DNA of 64,000 nt from Blastomonas fulva (lineage in GTDB: Bacteria > Pseudomonadota > Alphaproteobacteria > Sphingomonadales > Sphingomonadaceae), in assembly GCF_003431825.1 (NCBI RefSeq), contig NZ_CP020083.1:3200501-3264500 (forward strand). The letters run 5' to 3'. The notes under the pieces are model-generated. The model was not told where the DNA came from, did no database searches, and worked only from the letters and a program-made list of their open reading frames with translations. Each line of letters starts with the position of its first letter. Within the stretch, counting starts at the first letter, position 1. Positions 34,790-43,635 of this stretch are shown piece by piece. Both the position numbers and the translations under genes were made by a program.

Positions 34790-35676
34790 CCGCGATGGCG
34801 AATCGTCGCTCGAACAACTCCGGCACCTGGCTGCTGCTCGCCTATGCCATCGCATCGCTTGTCGCCGTGCTCAGCGGTGCAGCAACGATGGTCTTGACTG
34901 GAATACCGGCCATCCGCTGGTCGCTGACGCTTGCAGCCTGGGGTGTCGGCGCGCTGCTGGCGTATGGTATCGTCAAGGCAAGACCGCGCGGCATGGCATG
35001 GCCGGTGATTGCCATCGGCGGCGCGGTGACGGTCGCTGCGACCCTTGCGGGGCCCGATCAGCTGGGTGTGCATCGCTGGCTCGCCATCGGGCCGGTGTTC
35101 GTCAATGCCGCAGCCGTGGCTCTGCCCGCAGTGATCGTCGCGCTCGCGCGGATGGGACAGAGCGCCCGGCTGGCCCAGGCGGTCGCCCTGGGTGTCGCGG
35201 CCATTCTGGCGCTTCAGCCCGATGCGTCACAGGCCTGGGGATTTGCCTTCGCTTGCCTCGCCTGGTTGCTGCCTGATCGCGCGCCCAGCATAGCGGTTCA
35301 GGCCGTGGTCCTGACTGCGCTTGCTATCATCGCGACCTTGAGCCCCGATCCGCTGATGCCAGTACTCGAGGTCGAGCAGATCGTGTCGTTGGCGCTGTCC
35401 GTGCACCCGGCGCTCGCGGCACTGGCCGTTGCTGCGCTGGCGACGCTGCCCTTGATCATCTGGAGGCTTGGCTCGGGTGGTCGTGCGTCCCGCGCGCTTG
35501 CGCTTTATGGTGCAGCAATCAGCATCGCCCCTGCATTTGGCTGGTTCCCCGTGCCATTGGTGGGCGCCGGCATGAGCTTTCCGCTCGGTTTGTGGATTGG
35601 CGTTGCACTGTTGGCGCAAGGCGGCGGGAGCGTTTCTCCCGGGCCAGACGGGTTGTTCAGGGACCGTGACGCGTAA
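34786..35676 (+). CDS. Polytopic membrane protein with faint SEDS (FtsW/RodA) resemblance
   Basis: A 296-residue protein with about eight to nine membrane segments and no charged domain. I do not recognise a named family with certainty. GVHRWLAIGPVFVNAAAVAL (about 95-114) resembles the RW-x-x-(L/I)GP-x-x-xQPSE segment of FtsW/RodA, and near the C-terminus VPLVGAGMSF stands where SEDS proteins have PLPFLSYGGSS. The key acidic and serine residues of working SEDS polymerases are not visible, and it is about 80 residues shorter than RodA. It overlaps pth by four bases (ATGA), so it is in the rplY-pth unit; its stop directly abuts the Pho box of the next gene. Confidence 0.7.
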   Translation: MTAMANRRSNNSGTWLLLAYAIASLVAVLSGAATMVLTGIPAIRWSLTLAAWGVGALLAYGIVKARPRGMAWPVIAIGGAVTVAATLAGPDQLGVHRWLAIGPVFVNAAAVALPAVIVALARMGQSARLAQAVALGVAAILALQPDASQAWGFAFACLAWLLPDRAPSIAVQAVVLTALAIIATLSPDPLMPVLEVEQIVSLALSVHPALAALAVAALATLPLIIWRLGSGGRASRALALYGAAISIAPAFGWFPVPLVGAGMSFPLGLWIGVALLAQGGGSVSPGPDGLFRDRDA

Positions 35677-35716
35677 CTGTCATCTAGTGCGCGCCAATCC
35701 GTCATCGATCTGCCAT
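35677..35716 (+). promoter_or_regulatory. Pho box array upstream of PhoX
   Basis: CTGTCAT (35677-35683) is an exact Pho-box half site; exactly 22 bases on comes CCGTCAT (35699-35705) and 11 bases further CTGCCAT (35710-35716), giving a 7-4-7 unit CCGTCAT-CGAT-CTGCCAT. All three keep an 11-base helical phase. It ends 93 bases before the PhoX start. PhoB binding is inferred from the established consensus. Confidence 0.7.
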
Positions 35717-35809
35717 CATGATCGCTTGAGAAACAGGCATCACCGCCGAGCGCCGGGACAGCACGGGGTTGATCGCGGCAGCATCTGACTGATTCTCGGG
35801 GGAATTGCC

Positions 35810-37711
35810 TTGTCACACCTGACCGACGCCGCGCGCGCGCCTTATCGCACCGACACCCTTGATTTCGATCCATCGAACAGCCTGGAAGCGATCGTCGCTG
35901 CCAATCCCTCGCGCCGCCGGATCCTCACCAACGGCCTGATGGGTCTTGTGCTCGCACCGATGGTGGCCAATTGCGGCGGCGACAATGGCGCTGCGGGGAA
36001 CCCGGTAACGCTGCCGCCCACCGCCGGTCCGGCGCCGACGCCTGCTCCCACCCCTGCCCCGGCCCCCAGCTTCTCGATCAGCTTCAATTCGGTGCCTGCC
36101 AACCAGAACGACCGGGTGACCGTCCCCACCGGCTATGAGGTTAACGTCCTGCTCAAGGCCGGTGATCTGATCGTGCCCGGAGGGGCGGCCTTCAACGGAT
36201 CCTTCCCGACACCGGGCCAGGCGGAAAACTGGGCAGGCGGCAACCATGACGGCATGGAGCTGTTCGCAATTCCCAGTGTCGATCCCAACACCGCAGGCTT
36301 GCTCGCGGTGAACTTCGAATATCCTGATTTCAACATCCTAATGAGCGATGCCGAAGCTACCGCGGTCCAGGCGAATCCGGCAGCGGCCACAGCCACGCAG
36401 CGCCAGCTCGCGCTATCAGCGGTCGGCGTGGGTGTGGTGGAAATCCAGCGCGGAGCAGACGGCAAATGGTCCGTGGTGGCCAATTCGCGGTTCAACAAGC
36501 GCTACAGTGGCAATTCCAACTATCGCGCGGGCGGTCCTGCTGCCGGTCTGCTCAGCACCAATATCAAGGGAACGCTGAACAACTGCGCCAGTGGTCGGAC
36601 CCCGTGGAACACCTACCTCACCTGCGAGGAAACCACCGACAACTACATCGACCCCAGCCAGCCTGCGGAAAATTATGGTTGGGTGGTCGAGATCGACCCG
36701 TTCCTGGAGCTTGCGCCGCCGACCAAGCGCACCGCAATGGGCCGATTCGACCACGAGAACACCGCGTTCATGGCCAACGCCGATCGCCGCGTCGCCTTCT
36801 ACATGGGCGATGATGCGACGCCGGGCTGCATCTACAAGTTCGTCTGCGATCGGGCGTTCAGCGCGACCAGCCGCGCAGCGAACATCGATATGCTCGATGT
36901 CGGTCAGCTCTTTGTCGCGCGATTCAATGCAGACGGCACCGGCGAATGGCGCCTGCTCCAGCAGGGCCAGAATGGCCTCGTTGTCGGCGCGCGTGATCCG
37001 GGCAACATCAGCCAGAGCACGACCCCGCCCACGCCCACCGTCGTCGATTTCCGTAACCAGGCCGATGTCCTGATCAACACAAAGTCGGCGGCGCGTGTTG
37101 CCGGTGGAACGGTGATGGATCGACCCGAATGGATCACCGTCGCCCCCGACAACACCGCCATTTTCGTTGCGCTGACAAACAACTCGGGTCGCCGGGTCAC
37201 CGATGCCACCAATCCGCGCGTCACCAACCGCCACGGGCACATTCTGAAGATGCGCGAATCGGGCGACTCGCCGCTGGCTGGGTCGTTCACCTGGGAGCTG
37301 TTCCTGCTCGCAGGGGATCCCGCGCTGGCCTCTGGCGGCGCGAACCTCACCGGCAACATCAACGGCGACACCTTCTCCAGCCCAGATGGCATCCGCATCG
37401 ACCCGCAGGGTCGCATGTGGGTGCAGACCGATCACTCGGTCCCGGGGACGTCGGGGGTCACGGGCGTGACCATCGACCAGGCCTTCGGTCATAACGCGAT
37501 GTTCCATGTCGATCAGAAAACGAAACAGTCGAAACGGTTCCTGGTTGGGCCGCTCGGCTGCGAAATCACCGGGATTGCCTATACGCCCGGCCTCACCGAC
37601 TTCTTCATCAACATCCAGCACCCTACCGGTAACTGGCCGGTCAATGGTGAAAAGCCGCGGTCCTCGACCATTGTTGTGACGCGCACGGACAAGCAGCCCG
37701 TGGGCAATTGA
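35810..37711 (+). CDS. phoX: PhoX family alkaline phosphatase (DUF839), Tat-exported
   Basis: A 633-residue phosphatase of the PhoX/DUF839 family, expected to release phosphate from monoesters in the periplasm or outside with Ca and Fe cofactors. The twin-arginine motif is SRRRILT (34-40) followed by a hydrophobic stretch and VANCGG with Cys55, so it may be a Tat-dependent lipoprotein. A Pro/Thr/Ala linker (about 70-87) follows. Family blocks include WENWAGGN-like AENWAGGNHDGMEL, NTYLTCEE, GRFDHENTAF and a C-terminal SPDGIRIDPQGRMWVQTD. The start is TTG at 35810, supported by GGGGGAA about 8 bases before. It is preceded by a Pho box. Confidence 0.9.
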   Translation: MSHLTDAARAPYRTDTLDFDPSNSLEAIVAANPSRRRILTNGLMGLVLAPMVANCGGDNGAAGNPVTLPPTAGPAPTPAPTPAPAPSFSISFNSVPANQNDRVTVPTGYEVNVLLKAGDLIVPGGAAFNGSFPTPGQAENWAGGNHDGMELFAIPSVDPNTAGLLAVNFEYPDFNILMSDAEATAVQANPAAATATQRQLALSAVGVGVVEIQRGADGKWSVVANSRFNKRYSGNSNYRAGGPAAGLLSTNIKGTLNNCASGRTPWNTYLTCEETTDNYIDPSQPAENYGWVVEIDPFLELAPPTKRTAMGRFDHENTAFMANADRRVAFYMGDDATPGCIYKFVCDRAFSATSRAANIDMLDVGQLFVARFNADGTGEWRLLQQGQNGLVVGARDPGNISQSTTPPTPTVVDFRNQADVLINTKSAARVAGGTVMDRPEWITVAPDNTAIFVALTNNSGRRVTDATNPRVTNRHGHILKMRESGDSPLAGSFTWELFLLAGDPALASGGANLTGNINGDTFSSPDGIRIDPQGRMWVQTDHSVPGTSGVTGVTIDQAFGHNAMFHVDQKTKQSKRFLVGPLGCEITGIAYTPGLTDFFINIQHPTGNWPVNGEKPRSSTIVVTRTDKQPVGN

Positions 37712-37759
37712 AGCATGCAGATCCCGTCGCCGGCATCGTTCGGCGGCGGGATCGCGGCG

Positions 37760-38575
37760 CTAACGCGTCGTCCTGCCAAATCGCGATTCAAGCCAGCCTA
37801 CCGCAAAACCCAGTATGGCTGGAGCATCGACCAGCAAGGCGGCCGCGGCACCGATTTGTCCCTGCCATCCGCCGCCCGCAGCGACAAAGTCGCGGACAAC
37901 TTCCTCGAAATAGTCGTCATCGAGCCCATCCACCACGGGATTTCCGGTGTCGAACTCCTCGACTCTGCGCCAGATCGTCCCGCCATCGGGATTGGCAAAG
38001 GGCACATCCCAGCGCACAATTCGCTTGCCCGGAATGCTGGCCAGATGCTCGGCATGGTGGAGCAGCGTCATTGTCTCCCAGGGCGCGCCGATCATCATCA
38101 CCTTGCCGCGCGCTTCGACTAGCCTGGCAAGCGGGGTGCCGGAGCCATAGCCATAATCGATCGGGTGCGGATCGATCAGCCAGCGCGCCTTCGCCCCCAG
38201 CGCGGTCATCGACGGGCCGGGACTGGCGCTACGAAGCGCGCCGGGCGTGGTGCGCAGGAATTCTGGAAATGCGCCATTGTCGCGGATCGCGCGCGAGCGC
38301 GCCGGATCGAACGGCAGCACATGCGCGCGCCATTGCGGCAGGATATGCCCTTCCTCGTCGCACGCCCATTCAGGGGCGCCCTCCCAGTCGGCATAGGCCA
38401 TCACCGTCCCGGCATCGCCGACCACCTGCCGAAGCGCGGCGATCAGCGTGTCCGGCCCGCCGATCATCGGACCGATGCTGCGCAGCCCGGCATGGACCAT
38501 GACGATATCGCCCGGCGCAAGGCCAGAGGCCGACAGATCGGCGACAAGATGACCGAGGGTGACCGGAGGCGCCAT
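37760..38575 (-). CDS. AAC(3) family N-acetyltransferase
   Basis: A 271-residue member of the Antibiotic_NAT / aminoglycoside 3-N-acetyltransferase fold: GDIVMVHAGLRSIGPMIGGP, VMAYADWEGAPEW and ALGAKARWLIDPHPIDYGYG mark it. Such proteins use acetyl-CoA. Chromosomal homologues are frequent and do not necessarily give resistance, so the substrate is unknown. It converges with phoX (about 48 bases apart) and is divergent from the DUF1330-like gene. ATG at 38575. Confidence 0.85.
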   Translation of the reverse strand: MAPPVTLGHLVADLSASGLAPGDIVMVHAGLRSIGPMIGGPDTLIAALRQVVGDAGTVMAYADWEGAPEWACDEEGHILPQWRAHVLPFDPARSRAIRDNGAFPEFLRTTPGALRSASPGPSMTALGAKARWLIDPHPIDYGYGSGTPLARLVEARGKVMMIGAPWETMTLLHHAEHLASIPGKRIVRWDVPFANPDGGTIWRRVEEFDTGNPVVDGLDDDYFEEVVRDFVAAGGGWQGQIGAAAALLVDAPAILGFAVGWLESRFGRTTR

Positions 38576-38699
38576 GCAGGCATATCTATTGCGGTCTATG
38601 CCAATGACAAGCCACCAGTGCGCAGGCCCGGCCGTCAGGCTGGAGTTGATTGTCCGATGGCGCTAAGGGCGCAGCCATGGCAAAGACGAAGGAACTTCC

Positions 38700-39137
38700 A
38701 TGATCTCTGCACCCCCCTATCTTGATGTCAGCGCGGAGGCGGGGCGGGATTTCATGATGCGCGCGCTCACCGGCCCGGTCGTGATGCTCAACCTGTTACG
38801 GTTCCGCGCAGAGGCGGACTATTCGGCGACACCGGAGCTTGCACCGGATGCGCCGATCAGCGGACGCGACGCCTTCATGCGCTATTTCGAGCACACGCTG
38901 CCCTTCCTGCAGGCGAGTGGCGGGTCGGTCGAGTATCTGGGCGATGGCGGAGCGTGGCTAATCGGGCCGGCAGGGGAACGCTGGGACGCGGTCATGCTGA
39001 TCCGTCAGGCCAGCGTGGAAGCCTTTATTGCGTGGAACGGAGATGCCGCCTATCTGGCCGGAATTGGCCACCGTACGGCGGCGCTGGAAGATTCGAGATT
39101 GCTGCCCACCACGGCACACACATTCGGCAAGGACTGA
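38700..39137 (+). CDS. DUF1330-like protein
   Basis: A 145-residue soluble protein that resembles the DUF1330 dimeric alpha-beta barrel: VVMLNLLRFR near the start, WDAVMLIRQ in the middle and FIAWNGDAAYLAGIGHRTAALEDS-like end (the last split here as FIAWNGDAAY and GHRTAALED). Function unknown. ATG at 38700 has AAGGAA about 6 bases upstream. It stands 3 bases before ychF, so the two are probably co-transcribed, though I know of no functional link. Confidence 0.78.
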   Translation: MISAPPYLDVSAEAGRDFMMRALTGPVVMLNLLRFRAEADYSATPELAPDAPISGRDAFMRYFEHTLPFLQASGGSVEYLGDGGAWLIGPAGERWDAVMLIRQASVEAFIAWNGDAAYLAGIGHRTAALEDSRLLPTTAHTFGKD

Positions 39138-39140
39138 TCA

Positions 39141-40241
39141 ATGGGTTTCAAATGCGGTATTGTCGGGCTGCCGAATGTCGGCAAGTCCACCCTGTTCAAC
39201 GCGCTCACCGAGACGCAGGCAGCGCAGGCGGCGAATTATCCGTTCTGCACGATCGAGCCCAACGTCGGCAACGTCGCGGTGCCCGATCCCCGGCTCGACA
39301 AGCTCGCGGCGATCGCGGGAAGCCAGAAGATCATCCCCACCCAGCTCGCCTTTGTCGACATCGCTGGCCTGGTGCGCGGCGCATCGAAGGGCGAAGGCCT
39401 GGGCAACCAGTTCCTCGGCAACATCCGCGAGGTCGATGCCATCGTCCATGTGCTGCGCTGCTTCGAGGATGACGACATCCAGCATGTCGAAAACAAGGTC
39501 GATCCGATTTCGGACGCTGAAACCGTCGAGACCGAATTGCTGCTCGCCGATCTGGAAAGCCTCGAAAAGCGCGTTCCCGGGCTCGTCAAGCGCGGACAGC
39601 AGGGCGACAAGGAATCGAAGATCGGCGCGTCGGTGCTCGGCAAGGCGCTCGAGCTGCTGCGCGAGGGCAAGCCTGCGCGGCTGACCGAGCCTGCCGACGA
39701 GGAAGAAGCACGCGTGCTCGCACAGGCGCAGCTACTGACCTCCAAGCCGGTGCTCTATGTCTGCAATGTCGATGAAGGCAGCGCCGCCGAGGGCAATGCG
39801 TTCAGCGCGCGGGTGTTCGAAAAGGCCAAGGCCGAGGGCGCCGAAGCCGTGGTGGTCTCTGCCGCGATCGAGGCCGAGCTGATCACCATGGACATGGAAG
39901 GCCGGATGGAATTCCTCGCCGACCTCGGGCTCGAGGAGACCGGCCTCGCGCGCGTAATCCGCGCCGGATACGACCTTCTCCACCTGATCACCTTCTTCAC
40001 CGTTGGCCCGAAGGAAGCGCGCGCCTGGACGGTTGAGGTTGGCTCCAAGGGTCCTCAGGCCGCAGGCGAAATCCACAGCGATTTCGAACGCGGCTTCATC
40101 CGCGCCGAGACTATTGCCTATGACGATTACATCGCGTTGAATGGCGAGGCCGGAGCGCGCGATGCGGGCAAATTGCGGCAGGAAGGCAAGGAATATGTCG
40201 TGCAGGATGGCGACGTGCTGCACTTCAAGTTCAACGTCTGA
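39141..40241 (+). CDS. ychF: Redox-regulated ATPase YchF (Obg family)
   Basis: A 366-residue P-loop protein that prefers ATP and binds ribosomes. G1 loop [14 protein letters not shown], switch region [13 protein letters not shown]3 [20 protein letters not shown], a helical insertion and a C-terminal TGS domain (about 280-364, ending [11 protein letters not shown]). The G4 motif reads NVDE in place of NKxD, the YchF hallmark that shifts specificity to ATP. Length is typical. Confidence 0.96.
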   Translation: MGFKCGIVGLPNVGKSTLFNALTETQAAQAANYPFCTIEPNVGNVAVPDPRLDKLAAIAGSQKIIPTQLAFVDIAGLVRGASKGEGLGNQFLGNIREVDAIVHVLRCFEDDDIQHVENKVDPISDAETVETELLLADLESLEKRVPGLVKRGQQGDKESKIGASVLGKALELLREGKPARLTEPADEEEARVLAQAQLLTSKPVLYVCNVDEGSAAEGNAFSARVFEKAKAEGAEAVVVSAAIEAELITMDMEGRMEFLADLGLEETGLARVIRAGYDLLHLITFFTVGPKEARAWTVEVGSKGPQAAGEIHSDFERGFIRAETIAYDDYIALNGEAGARDAGKLRQEGKEYVVQDGDVLHFKFNV

Positions 40242-40269
40242 CAAACCGGGCCTGCCGCTGCTTGGCAGG

Positions 40270-40287
40270 CTGTCATCGAACTGCCAG
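40270..40287 (+). promoter_or_regulatory. Pho box upstream of PhoD
   Basis: CTGTCAT-CGAA-CTGCCAG, a 7-4-7 direct repeat with an exact first half site and 5 of 7 in the second, 55 bases before the PhoD start. It is nearly identical to the unit before PhoX (CCGTCAT-CGAT-CTGCCAT). Confidence 0.7.
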
Positions 40288-40342
40288 ACTTGACGCCTAA
40301 GGGGGACCGTTCGTCGCTCCTTGCCATGAAGGACATCGCCTG

Positions 40343-41905
40343 ATGCTTTCCCGCCGCTTGTTCATCGCCGCCGCTCCGCTCACCCTGATCGGCGCGCCGG
40401 GCCTGTTGCGCGCGCAAAGCGTGTTCCGAACCTTTCCGTTCGCGCTGGGCATCGCCTCGGGCGACCCGTCGCCCGATGGCTTCGTGATCTGGACCCGGCT
40501 CGCGCCCGATCCGCTCGAGCTGCACGGCGGAATGGCGATGACCCCGATGCCGGTCAAATGGGAGGTCGCCAGCGACGATCGTTTCACGACCATCGTGGCG
40601 GGCGGCGAGGTGATTGCGCGGCCCGAAATGGCGCATTCGGTGCATGTCGAGGTGGCGGGCCTGCAGCCGAACCGCCCCTATTGGTACCGCTTTACCGCGG
40701 GCGGCGAGCGCAGCTTCATGGGCCGCGCGCGCACTCTGCCGATGGCCGGCGCCGCGATGGACAAGCTCAAGTTCGGTGTGGTCGGATGCCAGAACTACGA
40801 GGACGGATATTTCGGTGCGTACAATTATCTGGCGCGCGAAGAGCTCGATTTCGTGTTTCATTATGGCGACTATATCTACGAGTATCGCGGCAGCCCAACG
40901 CGGGCGAACTATTTCGGTGGCGGGCTGCAGGTGCCAGTGCGCCAGCATGCGGGCCAGGCGCTGTACGACATTGCCGATTATCGTCAGCGCTATGCGCAGT
41001 ACAAGACCGACACCGATCTGCAGCGCGCGCACGCCGCGCACAGCTTCTTCCCCACATTCGACGATCACGAGATCGAGAACAACTGGGTCGCAGGGATCAG
41101 CGGTGGCGATGATCCGGCCCCGGCAGAGGCGTTCGAGCTTCGCCGCGCCGCAGCGTTGCAGGCGTGGTACGAGCATATGCCGGTTCGCAAGGTCAACATG
41201 CCGCGCTTCGGTGGCGGACAGTTCCATCGCACCGCACGTTTCGGCAATCTGGCGGAAATCCAGCTGCTCGACACCCGCTCCTATCGCAGCGACCAGGCGT
41301 GCGACGATGGCTTCAAGCCGCTGTGCGAGGGCGTCAACGACAAGACTGCGCAGGTGCTGGGCGCCGAGCAAGAGGCCTGGCTAGCCAAGAACCTGTCGGG
41401 CAGCCAGGCGCGCTGGAACTGCCTCGGCCAGCAGATCATGATGATGAGCCTCGACAGGCGGCGCGCCGCCAACGAGGACACCCGCATCGCCAACATGGAC
41501 AGCTGGGCCGCTTACGAGGTCCCGCGCCAGCGGATGCTCTCGCGCATGGCGGGCCTTGGCAATGTCGTCGTGCTCACCGGCGACGAGCACCAGAATTTCG
41601 TCGGCGATCTGGTCCATCGTGACAAGGTGGTGGGCACCGAAATCGTCGCGACCTCGATCAGCAGCGGCGGCGACGGAGCGGACCTGCGCTATGGCAGCGA
41701 GCAGATGATGAAGAACAATCCGGAACTCAAGTTCCTCAACGACCAGCGTGGCTATGTCGTGTGCGAGGTCACCCCCGATGCGTGGCTCAGCCACTTCCAG
41801 GTGGTCGACAAGGTTTCGGTCCGCGCCAACACCATGAAGCGCCGTGCCACTGCGGAGATTGCACATGGCGTTCCGGGCGCGCGGATGACGGGTCTGTCGG
41901 CATGA
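40343..41905 (+). CDS. phoD: Alkaline phosphatase PhoD
   Basis: A 520-residue calcium and iron dependent phosphodiesterase/phosphatase. The N-terminus has a short twin-arginine signal (LSRRLFIAAAPLTLIG, cleavage near LLRAQ), so export folded through Tat is likely. A Fn3-like PhoD N-domain (PFALGIASGDPSPDGFVIW) is followed by the metallophosphatase domain with VVGCQNYEDGYFGAYNYLA, FHYGDYIYEY, TFDDHEIENNW and LTGDEHQNF. ATG at 40343 lies 55 bases behind a Pho box. Its stop overlaps the start of the nucleotide pyrophosphatase by four bases (ATGA), so they are made together. Confidence 0.93.
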   Translation: MLSRRLFIAAAPLTLIGAPGLLRAQSVFRTFPFALGIASGDPSPDGFVIWTRLAPDPLELHGGMAMTPMPVKWEVASDDRFTTIVAGGEVIARPEMAHSVHVEVAGLQPNRPYWYRFTAGGERSFMGRARTLPMAGAAMDKLKFGVVGCQNYEDGYFGAYNYLAREELDFVFHYGDYIYEYRGSPTRANYFGGGLQVPVRQHAGQALYDIADYRQRYAQYKTDTDLQRAHAAHSFFPTFDDHEIENNWVAGISGGDDPAPAEAFELRRAAALQAWYEHMPVRKVNMPRFGGGQFHRTARFGNLAEIQLLDTRSYRSDQACDDGFKPLCEGVNDKTAQVLGAEQEAWLAKNLSGSQARWNCLGQQIMMMSLDRRRAANEDTRIANMDSWAAYEVPRQRMLSRMAGLGNVVVLTGDEHQNFVGDLVHRDKVVGTEIVATSISSGGDGADLRYGSEQMMKNNPELKFLNDQRGYVVCEVTPDAWLSHFQVVDKVSVRANTMKRRATAEIAHGVPGARMTGLSA

Positions 41906-43116
41906 TCGCCAGGCTGCTGGGCGCGGCGTTGCTGTGCGTACTGGCGCTGTTGCATCCCGCAGTTGCGCAGGACGCCAGCCCGCCGGTCACCATCCTGATC
42001 TCCATCGACGGGATGCGCCCCGATTATCTCGATCGCGGCCTGACCCCCAACCTCACCGCGCTGAAGGCAAAGGGCGTTGCCGCTGCGATGCGCCCCAGCT
42101 TCCCCAGCAAGACCTTCCCCAACCACTACACCATCGTCACCGGCAAGCGCCCCGACCGCAACGGCATCGTCGGCAATTCGATGATCGACCCAATGCGGCC
42201 GGGGCAGATGTTCAGCATGGGCGATGCCAGACAGGCGCTCGACCCGTTCTGGTGGATCGAGGCCGAGCCGGTGTGGGTCACCGCCGAAAAGGCGGGTCTG
42301 CGCACCGCGACCATGTTCTGGCCGGGCAGCGAAGTCGCGCACAACGACGTTCGCCCGCGCGACTGGATGCGCTTTGACCAGGCGATCAGCAACGAGCAGC
42401 GGGTTAATACCGTGCTCGACTGGATGCGCCGTCCGGCGAATATCCGCCCGCGGCTGGTGACGATGTACTTCGACACTGTCGATACCGCAGGCCATCGCTT
42501 CGGCCCGGACCGTTCGCCCGAGCTCGATGCCGCGATCTCCGAGGTCGATTCGCGCATCGGCGAACTCGTCCGCGGGATCGAAGCGATGGGCGTGGCGGCG
42601 AACTTCATCATCACCGCAGATCATGGCATGGCGCAGACCGCCGAGGATCGCGTCATCCAGCTCGACGATATCCTGCCGCGCGACACCTATATCGCGGTCG
42701 AAACAGGACCCTATGCGGCGATCGAACCCGCAGCCGGCACCGACTCCAGAGTCTTTGACGCTCTGCTGCAGAAGCGCGAACATATCATTTGCTACCGCAA
42801 GGAGGAGCTGCCCAGCCACCTGCATTACGGCAAGAACCCGCGCGTCGCGGCAATCATCTGCATCGCCTCCAACGGCTGGACGATCCTGGCGGGCCCGCCG
42901 CGGCATCCGGTGACCGGTGGCGCGCATGGCTATGATCCGACCAATTCGGACATGCACGCATTGTTCATGGCATTCGGCTCTTCGATCCGCCCCACCGCCA
43001 GCCTGCCGCTGTTCGACAATGTCGATGTCTACCCGTTGATCGCGCGGCTGATCGGCTTTGAACCACTGCCCTCGGATGGCGATGCGAAGACGCTCTCGGG
43101 CATCGTCACCCGATAA
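41902..43116 (+). CDS. Exported nucleotide pyrophosphatase/phosphodiesterase (NPP-like)
   Basis: A 404-residue alkaline phosphatase-superfamily enzyme. Signal peptide LLGAALLCVLALLHPAVAQ, then metal and nucleophile region SIDGMRPDYL and FPSKTFPNHYTIVTG with the nucleophile Thr71, later TVDTAGHRFGP (metal-binding Asp and His) and TADHGM. This order is that of NPPs, which cleave nucleotide phosphodiester or pyrophosphate bonds. ATG at 41902 overlaps the phoD stop; a longer frame inside phoD is not used. Together with PhoD it could strip phosphate from extracellular nucleotides and diesters, under the same Pho box. Confidence 0.92.
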   Translation: MIARLLGAALLCVLALLHPAVAQDASPPVTILISIDGMRPDYLDRGLTPNLTALKAKGVAAAMRPSFPSKTFPNHYTIVTGKRPDRNGIVGNSMIDPMRPGQMFSMGDARQALDPFWWIEAEPVWVTAEKAGLRTATMFWPGSEVAHNDVRPRDWMRFDQAISNEQRVNTVLDWMRRPANIRPRLVTMYFDTVDTAGHRFGPDRSPELDAAISEVDSRIGELVRGIEAMGVAANFIITADHGMAQTAEDRVIQLDDILPRDTYIAVETGPYAAIEPAAGTDSRVFDALLQKREHIICYRKEELPSHLHYGKNPRVAAIICIASNGWTILAGPPRHPVTGGAHGYDPTNSDMHALFMAFGSSIRPTASLPLFDNVDVYPLIARLIGFEPLPSDGDAKTLSGIVTR

Positions 43117-43151
43117 TTCGCTTGCAGTTTGAAGGTTGCCAAACGAAACTG

Positions 43152-43622
43152 ATGCCCATGATATACTATGAAGATCTCGAAATCGGCGTCACGCAAAGCT
43201 TTGGCCGTTATGACGTCATCCGCGAGGAGGTGATCGAATTTGCCTCCAAATACGATCCCCAGGAGTTTCACCTGAGCGACGAGGCCGCGGCCAAGACCCA
43301 TTTCGGTCGGCTGTCGGCGAGCGGATGGCACACCTGTGCGATGACGATGGCGATGCTGGTCGCGAACCTCAAGGAGCACAAGCAGGCGGGGCTGGGCTCG
43401 CCCGGAATGGATGATCTGCGCTGGGTGAAGCCGGTCTATCCCGGCGACACGCTGCGCTGCGAAACCTGCGTGATCGAAAAGCGCCGCTCCAAGAAGCGCC
43501 CAGACATGGGGCTGTTCAAGTCGGACCTCACCGTGTTCAACCAGAACGACGAGCCGGTGATGACGATGCGCAGCAACGGGTTGATCAAGGTCCGCAATCC
43601 CGACGCGCCGATCGAGGACTGA
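43152..43622 (+). CDS. MaoC-like (R)-specific dehydratase family protein
   Basis: A 157-residue hot-dog fold protein. The MaoC hydratase pattern is present as EFASKYDPQEFHLSDEAAAKT (split here as EFASKYDPQEFH and SDEAAAKT) with the catalytic Asp and His, and FGRLSASGWHT follows where the family has GLxASG. It probably hydrates an enoyl-CoA, but the substrate is unknown. The start is ATG at 43152 or 43158. It follows the pyrophosphatase by 35 bases, likely by chance of operon layout. Confidence 0.88.
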   Translation: MPMIYYEDLEIGVTQSFGRYDVIREEVIEFASKYDPQEFHLSDEAAAKTHFGRLSASGWHTCAMTMAMLVANLKEHKQAGLGSPGMDDLRWVKPVYPGDTLRCETCVIEKRRSKKRPDMGLFKSDLTVFNQNDEPVMTMRSNGLIKVRNPDAPIED

Positions 43623-43635
43623 CGCCGATGGAGCC

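Noticed and set aside
37760..38575. Calling the AAC(3) relative an antibiotic resistance gene
   Set aside because: No mobile element, cassette or resistance neighbour; chromosomal homologues often lack such activity.
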